Of a stretch of DNA of 64,000 bases, positions 7,461 through 15,427 are shown piece after piece. This DNA is from an uncultured Eubacteriales bacterium. GTDB taxonomy: Bacteria > Bacillota > Clostridia > Lachnospirales > CAMVHY01. Made by a program: the position numbers and the translations under genes. Where the stretch lies: contig CAOVHW010000004.1 of the NCBI GenBank assembly GCA_948543815.1, forward strand, positions 36,681 through 100,680, given 5' to 3'. How positions within the stretch are numbered: position 1 is the first letter of the stretch; each line of letters opens with the position of its first letter. The notes beneath the pieces were generated by a model that made no database searches, was not told where the DNA came from, and saw only the letters and a list, made by a program, of their open reading frames with translations.

Positions 7461-9431
7461 ATGGAAGATATGGAAGAAATTACTTTCGCAGGACAAAAAT
7501 ATTATTTTACAGAGGAACTAGTAAAGTTGTGGCAAAAAAGGTTAGTTTTAGAAATTTTTAAGCAAAATGCTACTCCTGAAAAACAGAAATATTTGAAATT
7601 TGAGTTTGAATATGGAGATACAAAATATACTAAGTGTATTAGTGGTTTAACTGATAATATGATTAATGAAATAATTAAAAATGACAGGAATTATGTTGAA
7701 AATTTTGTAAAAAAAAACTTAAATATAAGTCAACAAAAAATTATATTTTTACTTAATAATTTTGAATTTAGTTTTGTGATAGATGATAATTTAAAAAATT
7801 ATTTAACCAATCAATTAGTTAATTATTTTTTAAAACGATTTTTTCTAGAAACTGAAGAAGATTTTGAGTTCTTGAGTGAATTTATTCCGTCCATTTTATT
7901 TTATGGATTAAATGAAAGATTGAGTAGATTAAGAGAATTAAAATGTTCAAAGGAAGAAGAAAATATTATTCAAAATGAAGTTGTTTTTTACATAAAAAAG
8001 TTAAACATCTTAGAACGATTTAGTGTTAATGAATTTAAATTTGCTCAATTAGAATTAGATTTACAGATAAAATTTTTAGCTTTAATGTCTATTTATAAAA
8101 AGCCTGAACAAATTAATTCAATAATTAATTTTTTTAATAGTGATTTATTCACAGAAGCTGAAAGAAATAATTTTATGAAAATAATTTTGAATAAATTTTT
8201 GGAAGAACGTGCAGATAAAGATTTTGGTTTAAAATCTAAAGTAGTAGGTCAAATTGGAATAAATCAAACAACAAATGAAGCTATGTTTGATGTTATTAAG
8301 GATAAATTATTTTTGTTTAAAACGAATAAAAGAAAGTTTAAATTTGAATTAAGCAATTTAAAAGAAAAATTTAGTAAAAATGAAAATTCAAATTTGAGTT
8401 TTGAAAATAAGGATTATCTTGAAAAAAATTCACCAATGCGTGAAGTATATATAAAATGTTCTCCAGTAGAAATGATAAATTTAGTATTATTTGTTTATGA
8501 ACACTCTCCAGATACTTTAAAAACAAGTAAGACTTATGAAAAGTTGAAAGAAAATGTTGAAAAAAATGATACTCTAACAATTGAGATTTTATCTAAACAA
8601 ATGGTTAATACATTTGAAAATTGTATGAATTTAAATCAAGACAAAGATATAGAAACGTTGAAAAAAATTATTTTTAGAAAAGAAAAGGAAATAGAAAATT
8701 ATATTTATGAAGAAGTTAATTTAAAAGATAGAGTAAAACATATAACGGCTTTAGATAAAGCAGTTATTATTATTAATAAAAAAATTGATTATGAATATAA
8801 AATTGAATTAATGGCAAAAAATTTAACAGAAATTTTATTAAAAGGAACGGAATCGGAAAAAATTTTGCAACAAAAAGAACAAATTATTTTGGCAAATGCA
8901 CGAGAAATTTTTTATGATGTTTATAATGTTAAAATGGGAGATGATGAAAGAAAAAAATATAGAAAAGCGCTTGCTAAAGCAATGGATTTGGCTGAAGCAA
9001 AAATTCATACTGAATATTTTATTAATGCTTTTCGAAAATATACAAGTAAAAGATGGTGGCAACGTGAGAAAACGATGGAAGAAAAATTAAAAATTGTTAA
9101 TGATATTTATACGAATTCAGTTGAAGGAATGAGTGAAGTGCAAATTGAAGTGTTAACTCAAGCAAAAAGAATTGTAACAAATGAATTATTAAGTAAAGAA
9201 TATGAACGATTAAATGAAGAAACAAATGAATTTGCAATGAATAATTCGCAAACATCAGAAGAAATTTTTGATTTGGGCGAAAAATTAAAGAAAGACATAA
9301 ATTCTAGTAGTCAACCTGAAAATGTAAAAAAGAGTTTGCTTGAAAAAGTAAATGATATCGGACGGAAAAAATTTGAAAATATTCCACTTCAACAAATTAA
9401 TTCTGATTTTAAATTTTTCTCCAATCATTAA
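7461..9431 (+). CDS. unknown 656-aa helical protein
   Basis: I recognise no family. The protein is almost wholly predicted helix with long amphipathic stretches, rich in Lys, Glu, Asn and Phe, without a signal peptide or membrane segment, and is probably cytosolic. Residues about 440-640 look coiled-coil-like. The start ATG at 7461 follows GAGGTGA. The gene has its own promoter and terminator, so it is a monocistronic unit dropped between dcd and uppS, where frr commonly sits in related genomes. Arginine is mostly AGA, AGG and CGA, unlike the CGT/CGC of its neighbours. It may be a distant member of the large helical protein group described here, but the similarity is of style only. Confidence 0.75.
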   Translation: MEDMEEITFAGQKYYFTEELVKLWQKRLVLEIFKQNATPEKQKYLKFEFEYGDTKYTKCISGLTDNMINEIIKNDRNYVENFVKKNLNISQQKIIFLLNNFEFSFVIDDNLKNYLTNQLVNYFLKRFFLETEEDFEFLSEFIPSILFYGLNERLSRLRELKCSKEEENIIQNEVVFYIKKLNILERFSVNEFKFAQLELDLQIKFLALMSIYKKPEQINSIINFFNSDLFTEAERNNFMKIILNKFLEERADKDFGLKSKVVGQIGINQTTNEAMFDVIKDKLFLFKTNKRKFKFELSNLKEKFSKNENSNLSFENKDYLEKNSPMREVYIKCSPVEMINLVLFVYEHSPDTLKTSKTYEKLKENVEKNDTLTIEILSKQMVNTFENCMNLNQDKDIETLKKIIFRKEKEIENYIYEEVNLKDRVKHITALDKAVIIINKKIDYEYKIELMAKNLTEILLKGTESEKILQQKEQIILANAREIFYDVYNVKMGDDERKKYRKALAKAMDLAEAKIHTEYFINAFRKYTSKRWWQREKTMEEKLKIVNDIYTNSVEGMSEVQIEVLTQAKRIVTNELLSKEYERLNEETNEFAMNNSQTSEEIFDLGEKLKKDINSSSQPENVKKSLLEKVNDIGRKKFENIPLQQINSDFKFFSNH

Positions 9432-9441
9432 TTAAATTTTG

Positions 9442-9477
9442 TTTACATAAGTTAAATGGCTTATGTAAATTTTTTTT
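9442..9477 (+). terminator. intrinsic terminator of the 656-aa gene
   Basis: This is a 10-bp stem TTTACATAAG/CTTATGTAAA (9442-9451 with 9460-9469) followed by a run of eight T. Confidence 0.9.
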
Positions 9478-9478
9478 A

Positions 9479-9487
9479 TGCTATAAT
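9479..9487 (+). promoter_or_regulatory. extended -10 element before uppS
   Basis: TGCTATAAT (TGn plus TATAAT) lies 27 nt before the TTG start of uppS. No good -35 is visible, as is usual for extended -10 promoters. Confidence 0.6.
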
Positions 9488-9513
9488 TCAAAATTAAGAG
9501 GGAGGCAATTAGT

Positions 9514-10221
9514 TTGGAAAGTTTAAATGTTCCGCAACATATTGCTATTATTATGGATGGGAATGGGCGTTGGGCAAAAAATAAAAATTTAAGCGTGAAG
9601 TTTGGTCATAAAGCCGGTGCAGATGCTCTGGAAAAAATTTTGCGTACCGCACATAATTTTGGTGTAAAATATCTTAGCGTTTATGCGTTTTCAACAGAAA
9701 ATTGGAAGCGTTCTGATAGTGAAGTAAAAGATTTGATGCAGCTTTTTAGTAATTATTTTGATGCGCTCACAAAAAATTGTGGCAAAAATGATGTAAAGGT
9801 AAAATGTATTGGAAATATTTTTGGGCTGTCGGAAGATTTACAAAAAAAAATTTCAAAAATTGAAGAAATGACAAAAGATAAAGATGGTATGACTTTTATT
9901 ATTGCTATAAATTATGGTGCGCATGATGAAATTTTGCGTGCCGTTAAAAATATTTGTAATCAAGTTTTGACAAGTAAACTTTTACCGTCACAATTAACTG
10001 AGGATTTTTTTGCAAGTTTTCTTGATACGAAAAATATTCCTGATCCAGATTTATTAATTAGAACGGCTGGCGAAATGCGTTTGAGTAATTTTTTACTTTG
10101 GCAGCTTGCTTATTCAGAATTTTATTTTTCAGATAAATTTTGGCCCGATTTTAGTGAACAAGATTTTTTGGATGCAATTAAAAATTTTTCCGCACGTAAA
10201 AGACGTTTTGGCACTCGATAA
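9514..10221 (+). CDS. uppS: isoprenyl transferase (undecaprenyl diphosphate synthase)
   Basis: This enzyme condenses isopentenyl diphosphate units cis onto farnesyl diphosphate to make the C55 carrier for peptidoglycan. The 235-aa product has the N-terminal I-A-I-I-M-D-G-N-G-R-W-A motif with the catalytic Asp. It also has F-G-H-K-A-G, the S-T-E-N-W-K-R block and the C-terminal R-L-S-N-F-L-L-W-Q region. The start is TTG at 9514, chosen for the GGGAGG site 8 nt upstream. It opens the operon uppS-cdsA-dxr-rseP-guaB-like, the first four in the order conserved across Bacillota. Confidence 0.96.
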   Translation: MESLNVPQHIAIIMDGNGRWAKNKNLSVKFGHKAGADALEKILRTAHNFGVKYLSVYAFSTENWKRSDSEVKDLMQLFSNYFDALTKNCGKNDVKVKCIGNIFGLSEDLQKKISKIEEMTKDKDGMTFIIAINYGAHDEILRAVKNICNQVLTSKLLPSQLTEDFFASFLDTKNIPDPDLLIRTAGEMRLSNFLLWQLAYSEFYFSDKFWPDFSEQDFLDAIKNFSARKRRFGTR

Positions 10222-10237
10222 ATGTAGGAGGTTTTCA

Positions 10238-11050
10238 ATGCTTAACAGAATTTTAACGGCGCTAGTTGGTTTGCCATTTATAATTTTTTTGATTCATATT
10301 GGTAAATGGCCACTTCAATTAGCGGTTTTTATTTGTTCGATGATTGGCCTGAGTGAAATTTATCATGCTTTATCAAAGAAAAATTATGCGCTACATATTT
10401 TGGGGTACTTACTTTCTGGCGCTTATATGTTAATTTTGAACGATTTTTCGTTTAATAAATTTGTCATTATTTTTAGCGCATTTATTATTTCATTAATGAT
10501 ATCTCTCATTTTTAGCAATTCAGATATTATTGATTGCTTGATAACTTTTTTTGGATTTTGCTACGTAACATTTTTAATGTCGTTCATCATTCTTGTTCGT
10601 AGACAATTTTATGGTGAATTTTTTGTTTGGCTAATTTTTATTTCTGCATGGGGCTGCGATACTTTTGCATATTTCTTTGGACGTTTATTTGGCAAAAATA
10701 AATTAAGTCCAAAATTAAGTCCGAAAAAAACTATTGAAGGAGCGGTTGGGGGAGTATTATGTGCAACAGCGCTCGGCTTTGCTTATTCATTTTTTTTTGC
10801 TCCAATATTTAACATTAATTATTGTGGATTAAATTTTTTTTGTGCTATAATTTGTTTTGTTGGTGCAATCTTTGCACAATTTGGTGATTTATCAGCTTCC
10901 GCTATCAAACGTTATGGCAATTTAAAAGATTACGGAAGTATTTTACCGGGACACGGTGGATTTTTAGACCGATTCGATAGCGTTTTATTTACTGCGCCTT
11001 TGGTTTATATGTTCATATATTTTATCCGAAAGTTTGGAGGTTTTTGTTGA
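10238..11050 (+). CDS. cdsA: phosphatidate cytidylyltransferase
   Basis: CdsA makes CDP-diacylglycerol from phosphatidate and CTP in the membrane, the branch point of phospholipid synthesis. The 270-aa product has about seven to eight membrane segments. It ends with the family signature (S-A-I-K-R-Y-G-N-L-K-D-Y-G then P-G-H-G-G-F-L-D-R-F-D-S), holding the metal-binding acidic residues. The frame is open further upstream. ATG 10238 is chosen because TAGGAGG lies just before it and it lies beyond the uppS stop. The TGA stop overlaps the ATG of dxr. Confidence 0.95.
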   Translation: MLNRILTALVGLPFIIFLIHIGKWPLQLAVFICSMIGLSEIYHALSKKNYALHILGYLLSGAYMLILNDFSFNKFVIIFSAFIISLMISLIFSNSDIIDCLITFFGFCYVTFLMSFIILVRRQFYGEFFVWLIFISAWGCDTFAYFFGRLFGKNKLSPKLSPKKTIEGAVGGVLCATALGFAYSFFFAPIFNINYCGLNFFCAIICFVGAIFAQFGDLSASAIKRYGNLKDYGSILPGHGGFLDRFDSVLFTAPLVYMFIYFIRKFGGFC

Positions 11051-12180
11051 TGGAAATTTCAATTTTGGGTTCAACAGGTTCAATTGGCTCTCAAACTTTG
11101 GACGTTATAAGAAATTTAAACCAAAATGGCTATAAAATTAAAGTTAAAGCTTTATCTGCCAACAAAAATATTTCTCTTTTGCAAAAACAAATTGACGAAT
11201 TTAATCCTGAATTGGTTTGTGTTTGCGATGAAATTTTTGCTGATGAACTTCAAAAAAATTTGCCTGATATTGAAATTTTAAAAGGTCAGGATGGTTTGAT
11301 TCAAATAGCTCATGAAAAAGTGAGTATATTAGTTAATGCGATTGTTGGATTTAGCGGATTAAAGCCAACGCTCGAAGCAATTTATGCAAAAAATAATATT
11401 GCTTTAGCGAATAAGGAATCGTTGGTTATAGCGGGGCAAATTGTAATGTCGGCAGCAAAGAAAAATAACGTTAAAATTATTCCGATTGATAGTGAGCATT
11501 CAGCGATATTTCAAGCTCTACAGGGTAATAATGCAAATGAAATTGATAAGATTTATTTGACTGCCTCAGGCGGTCCTTTTCATAAATATGAAAATTTTGA
11601 CAACGTAACGGTTTCACAGACAATTACCCATCCAACGTGGAATATGGGGCCAAAAATTTCTGTTGATTCGGCGACAATGATAAACAAAGGTTTTGAGATT
11701 ATCGAAGCGTTTTGGCTTTTTAATGTACCGTTGAAAAATATAAAAGTTTTGGTTCATCCACAAAGTTTAATTCATTCGATGGTACAATATAAAGATGGTT
11801 CGATTATTGCACAACTTGGACCATCGGATATGCGTTTGCCAATTCAATATGCTTTGACATTTCCATCACGTGTTGAAAATAATTTTGAGCGTTTAAATTT
11901 TGAAAAATCAAATATTTTAACTTTTGATGTGCCAAATAAAAATTTGATTGGCATGGATTTATGTCGTGAAGCGCTCGAAATTGGTGGGACGATGCCGGCA
12001 GCTTTATGTATTGCAAATGATTTTGCTGTCGAAAGATTTTTACGCCATGAATATTCTTTTACCGATATTTATAAATTTATAAAGTATGTTATGCGTGAGC
12101 ATCAGCCAATTTTTGATTATGGCTTAGAAGAAATTTTTGAGTTATATGATTGGATTCAAAATTTAAGTTATGAGGTGTAG
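11050..12180 (+). CDS. dxr: 1-deoxy-D-xylulose 5-phosphate reductoisomerase
   Basis: Dxr converts DXP to 2-C-methyl-D-erythritol 4-phosphate with NADPH, the committed step of the MEP isoprenoid pathway. Seen here are the NADPH-binding G-S-T-G-S-I-G-S-Q near the N-terminus, N-K-E-S-L-V-I-A-G, the metal site P-I-D-S-E-H-S-A, the active-site loop H-P-T-W-N-M-G, S-A-T-M-I-N-K-G-F-E, and the substrate site H-P-Q-S-L-I-H-S. At 376 aa it has normal length. Two TTG codons precede in frame, but ATG 11050 has the best spacing to GGAGG at 11036-11040 and overlaps the cdsA stop. Confidence 0.97.
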   Translation: MEISILGSTGSIGSQTLDVIRNLNQNGYKIKVKALSANKNISLLQKQIDEFNPELVCVCDEIFADELQKNLPDIEILKGQDGLIQIAHEKVSILVNAIVGFSGLKPTLEAIYAKNNIALANKESLVIAGQIVMSAAKKNNVKIIPIDSEHSAIFQALQGNNANEIDKIYLTASGGPFHKYENFDNVTVSQTITHPTWNMGPKISVDSATMINKGFEIIEAFWLFNVPLKNIKVLVHPQSLIHSMVQYKDGSIIAQLGPSDMRLPIQYALTFPSRVENNFERLNFEKSNILTFDVPNKNLIGMDLCREALEIGGTMPAALCIANDFAVERFLRHEYSFTDIYKFIKYVMREHQPIFDYGLEEIFELYDWIQNLSYEV

Positions 12181-12183
12181 GCT

Positions 12184-13239
12184 TTGTCAATTATTGTTTC
12201 TATTTTTATTTTTAGTGTGATTGTTATAATACATGAATTTGGGCATTTTATCGCCGCTAAAAAAAATAATGTAATGGTTGAAGAATTCGCAATTGGTATG
12301 GGCCCCAAAATTTTTTCAGCTAAAAAAGGTGAAACAATTTATTCATTACGTCTATTTCCAATCGGTGGATTTTGTCAAATGCTTGGCGAAGATTCTGTAA
12401 ATTCAAGTGAACGTTCGTTTGGCAATAAGTCCGTTTTGCAAAAAATAATTATTGTAAGTGCGGGTGCCGCCATGAATTTTTTACTCGCATTTATTATTTT
12501 TATATTACTTGTTGCATTTAGTGGCACTAGTACGCCACGTGTTAACAAAGTTTTTGATGGATATCCAGCTAAAAAAGTCGGTATTTTACCAGGAGATTAC
12601 ATACGTTCTGTAAACGGTAACAAAATTAATATTGCACAAGATTTAAGCTTTTACATTTCTGATTCAGGTGCCAAAGAAATTGAATTAGGAATTAAACGCG
12701 ACGGAAAATTTTTAAACTTTTTGATCACGCCCGTTAAAAGTGAAGATGGCCGATATATTTTAGGATTTGAGAAGGATATTGTTTCAGGTTTGTTCTCAAA
12801 AATTGATGGAGTACGTAAAATAAATTTGCTCGAAATATTTTTAAATGCATTTTTTATGATTTTATTTTATATCAAATTGACTTTTATCGGTTTGTTTAGG
12901 TTGCTATCATTTAAACTTTCAATAAGTGAAATGTCGGGGCCAATTGGCATTGTAAAAATTATTGGCGATACTTATAATTTATCGATAGCGGCAGGTTTTA
13001 TTTACGCGCTTGAGTCGATTGCAAATTTTATGGCGATACTTAGTGCGAATATCGGAATATTTAATTTGTTGCCGATACCGGCATTAGATGGTGGTCGATT
13101 ATTTTTTTTGTTGATAGAAGCATTTAGACGTAAACCAATTAATGTTGAGAAAGAAGGCCTTGTACATCTCGTTGGTTTTATTATTTTAATGATTTTCGCT
13201 GTTATTATTGCGGTCAGTGATATTATAAAAATTATTTGA
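12184..13239 (+). CDS. rseP: RIP metalloprotease RseP/RasP (site-2 protease)
   Basis: This is an intramembrane zinc protease that cuts anti-sigma factors and signal-peptide remnants. It has a membrane-embedded H-E-F-G-H at about residues 17-21, a PDZ domain at about 105-190, and the second zinc motif L-P-I-P-A-L-D-G-G-R near residue 300 inside a C-terminal membrane segment. At 351 aa it has the compact Gram-positive form with one PDZ. The start is TTG at 12184, 3 nt after dxr, with GAGGTG inside the dxr end as ribosome site. Confidence 0.95.
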   Translation: MSIIVSIFIFSVIVIIHEFGHFIAAKKNNVMVEEFAIGMGPKIFSAKKGETIYSLRLFPIGGFCQMLGEDSVNSSERSFGNKSVLQKIIIVSAGAAMNFLLAFIIFILLVAFSGTSTPRVNKVFDGYPAKKVGILPGDYIRSVNGNKINIAQDLSFYISDSGAKEIELGIKRDGKFLNFLITPVKSEDGRYILGFEKDIVSGLFSKIDGVRKINLLEIFLNAFFMILFYIKLTFIGLFRLLSFKLSISEMSGPIGIVKIIGDTYNLSIAAGFIYALESIANFMAILSANIGIFNLLPIPALDGGRLFFLLIEAFRRKPINVEKEGLVHLVGFIILMIFAVIIAVSDIIKII

Positions 13240-13248
13240 GGTGTCATT

Positions 13249-14637
13249 ATGCGAAAAATAAGTGAAGGTTTAACATTTGACGATGTTTTGATTTTACCGT
13301 CAAAATTATCTGTCAATTATGATGATATAAGTTTAACGACGAAGCTTACTCGTTCAATTTCATTAAATACTCCATTAATTAGTGCGGCATTAGAAACGGT
13401 AACGGAATCTAAAATGGCAATAGCAATTTCACGTCAAGGTGGTATTGGTATTATTCATAAAAATATGTCGATTGAGCAGCAAGCTACTGAGGTTGATAAA
13501 GTTAAACGTTCACAACACGGAGTTATAACGGATCCGTTTTTTTTGTCGCCAAATAATTACATATATGAAGCTGATGAACTTATGGCAAAATTTCATATAT
13601 CAGGTGTACCAGTTTGTGAAAACGGTAAATTGGTTGGAATTATTACTAATCGTGATTTACGCTTTGAAACTAATCGTGAAAAAAAAATTTATGAGGTAAT
13701 GACTTCAAAAAATTTGATAACTGTGCCAGAAGGAACTACTTTTGATGAAGCTAAAAAAATTTTTGCTAAACATAAAATCGAAAAGCTACCAATAGTTGAC
13801 GGTGATAACAAGCTTAAGGGTTTAATAACTATTAAAGATATCCAAAAGCCGATTAAATATCCAAATTCTTCACGTGATAGCGCTGGTCGACTTTTAGTTG
13901 GTGCAGCTGTTGGATGCGATGATGATGATGTTTTGCGCGTTGAAAAACTTATTGAAGCAAAAGTTGATGTTGTTGTTGTCGAAGAAATTTATGGCTATTC
14001 TGATAAAGTTATTGCGACAGTAAAATTATTAAAACAAAAATTTCCGTCGTTGCAAATTATTGCGGGAAATGTTGTTACGGTTGAAGCTGTACATGAATTA
14101 ATTGATGCCGGTGCAGACGCAATAAAAGTTGGATTTGGGACTTCTTCAGTTTCTGCCGCACATATTGTTTCGGGAGTTGGTATGCCACAACTTACGGCTA
14201 TTTTTAATTGTGCAGAAGTTGCAAAAAAATATGACATACCAATAATTTCTGATGGCGGTATAAAATATTCCGGTGATATTACAAAAGCGATTGCTGCTGG
14301 AGCAAATGTTTGTATGATTGGCAATATGTTTGCAAGTTGTGATGAAAGCCCAGGTGATATTGAACTTTATCATGGTAGAAAATATAAAACTCATAAAGGA
14401 TTTGTTGAGAATAATTTAGAAAATGTTGAGGGGCGTGTTGTATATACTGGTAAACTTTCTGATATGGCGAAGCATTTACTAAATGGTTTAAAATCTGGGA
14501 TGTATTATTGTGGGGTAAAAACTATCGAAGATTTACAACAAGCTAATTTTATAAAAATAACAGAAGCAGGAATGCGTGAAAGTCATCCTCATGATATTCA
14601 AATTACCAAAGAAACTTATAATTATTCTGAACAATAA
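13249..14637 (+). CDS. IMP dehydrogenase-like protein lacking the catalytic cysteine
   Basis: The 462-aa product matches GuaB end to end: N-terminal barrel part, two CBS domains (about 95-210), then the barrel with D-G-G-I-K-Y-S-G-D-I and the C-terminal E-S-H-P-H-D. Active-site positions have changed. The loop that normally reads G-P-G-S-I-C-T-T-R is G-T-S-S-V-S-A-A-H (residues 297-305), with Ser302 in place of the Cys nucleophile. The usual D-T-A-H-G-H-S is E-E-I-Y-G-Y-S (245-251). The mobile flap carrying the Arg-Tyr pair is shortened and I see no R-Y. It follows rseP by 9 nt. It is probably a pseudoenzyme or a changed activity; calling it guaB would overstate function. Confidence 0.85.
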   Translation: MRKISEGLTFDDVLILPSKLSVNYDDISLTTKLTRSISLNTPLISAALETVTESKMAIAISRQGGIGIIHKNMSIEQQATEVDKVKRSQHGVITDPFFLSPNNYIYEADELMAKFHISGVPVCENGKLVGIITNRDLRFETNREKKIYEVMTSKNLITVPEGTTFDEAKKIFAKHKIEKLPIVDGDNKLKGLITIKDIQKPIKYPNSSRDSAGRLLVGAAVGCDDDDVLRVEKLIEAKVDVVVVEEIYGYSDKVIATVKLLKQKFPSLQIIAGNVVTVEAVHELIDAGADAIKVGFGTSSVSAAHIVSGVGMPQLTAIFNCAEVAKKYDIPIISDGGIKYSGDITKAIAAGANVCMIGNMFASCDESPGDIELYHGRKYKTHKGFVENNLENVEGRVVYTGKLSDMAKHLLNGLKSGMYYCGVKTIEDLQQANFIKITEAGMRESHPHDIQITKETYNYSEQ

Positions 14638-14652
14638 AAAAATACAGTTTAA

Positions 14653-14672
14653 ATTATTTTTATAAAAATAAT
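14653..14672. terminator. 20-nt perfect palindrome between convergent genes
   Basis: ATTATTTTTA followed by its exact reverse complement lies between the guaB-like gene and the truncated cupin gene. It is A/T only, so a weak terminator at best. Confidence 0.35.
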
Positions 14673-14684
14673 AATATGAGAAAA

Positions 14685-15005
14685 CTAACTATTTTTTGCC
14701 GCGCCATGCCAATGCTTAACTTCGGACGGAATATTTACGATATCCTCCGCTTTAAGTGGTTGCGCATTTTTCCCCCACTCTTGATAATATCCACGACCAC
14801 CAGTTACAAGCAAAATTTGTCCACCTTTATGATGAATATGCCAATTATTTCGACAACCCGGCTCAAAAGTTACATTACAAATCGCAATACCTTCAGTTGT
14901 CAACATATTAAGATAACTTTGGCCGATAAAATATTTTGCGTACGCGGTATTTTTTTCACCGATTGGAAACACTGCTCCGCCGCCCAAACTTGTTTCTCTG
15001 TCCAT
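14685..15005 (-). CDS. cupin-domain protein, C-terminus cut by an amber codon
   Basis: This is a small beta-barrel cupin of the type associated with carboxymuconolactone decarboxylase-like proteins. Metal-ligand residues are visible in H-I-H-H-K-G-G-Q and in V-K-H-W-H-G-A-A. From memory, full-length relatives (about 130-140 aa) continue after H-W-H-G-A-A-K-D-S with W-F-S-H and a conserved E-V-P-G-E segment. Here the frame reads K-N-S, then TAG where the Trp codon belongs, then F-S-H-I before losing resemblance and stopping at about 14650. So 106 aa remain and the last strands are missing. The ribosome site (TAGGAGGGA) and ATG start are intact. It is likely a decaying gene, though the remaining barrel could still fold. 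Confidence 0.8.
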   Translation of the reverse strand: MDRETSLGGGAVFPIGEKNTAYAKYFIGQSYLNMLTTEGIAICNVTFEPGCRNNWHIHHKGGQILLVTGGRGYYQEWGKNAQPLKAEDIVNIPSEVKHWHGAAKNS

Positions 15006-15082
15006 AACGAATCCCTCCTAATTTATTGCGTATTTTTTATCGTAACTTTTATTTTTTTTATTATTGTAACTGATTTTTAATA

Positions 15083-15313
15083 TTAGATCAAGAAATCTTG
15101 TAAAATTTTTTTTGCATCGTCAAAAATTTTTTCATTATGAATATTCATCTGAATATCTTTTGAAAGATCAAGACTAAGGACGCCCATAATTGATTTTGCA
15201 TTTACAACATATCGGCCAGATATCAAATCAATTTCACTATCAAGATTTGAAACAATACCGACAAAATTTTTTATTTTATCGAGTGAGCTCAATGATATAT
15301 TTAAACTTTTCAT
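15083..15313 (-). CDS. HPr-like protein without the phosphorylatable histidine
   Basis: This 76-aa product has the HPr fold pattern. The regulatory-serine block is clear (V-V-N-A-K-S-I-M-G-V-L-S-L-D-L-S-K), but the region that should hold the active-site His (G-L-H-A-R-P) reads L-D-K-I-K-N-F-V with no His. Such His-less HPr paralogues are common in Clostridia and relatives. They cannot carry the PTS phosphate, and a regulatory role is usually supposed. It has an ATG start with a good GGAG site and is a single gene between the cupin and leuS. Confidence 0.85.
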   Translation of the reverse strand: MKSLNISLSSLDKIKNFVGIVSNLDSEIDLISGRYVVNAKSIMGVLSLDLSKDIQMNIHNEKIFDDAKKILQDFLI

Positions 15314-15365
15314 GTTTAATCTCCTTTAACTTTTTAATAAATATTTTAGCATAACTCAAAAAAAT

Positions 15366-15394
15366 TTGCGGCGATTTACAAAATTTATTATAAT
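15366..15394 (+). promoter_or_regulatory. promoter of leuS
   Basis: TTGCGG (15366-15371), 17 nt, then TATAAT (15389-15394), 33 nt before the leuS start. The leader is too short for a T-box and none is seen. Confidence 0.6.
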
Positions 15395-15427
15395 GAACAA
15401 ATTAAGTTTGCAAAGGAGATTTTTACT

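Noticed and set aside
14676..15080. A 134-codon plus-strand frame opposite the cupin gene
   Set aside because: It is the antisense of a recognisable cupin with a good ribosome site; the peptide resembles nothing and lacks a start signal.
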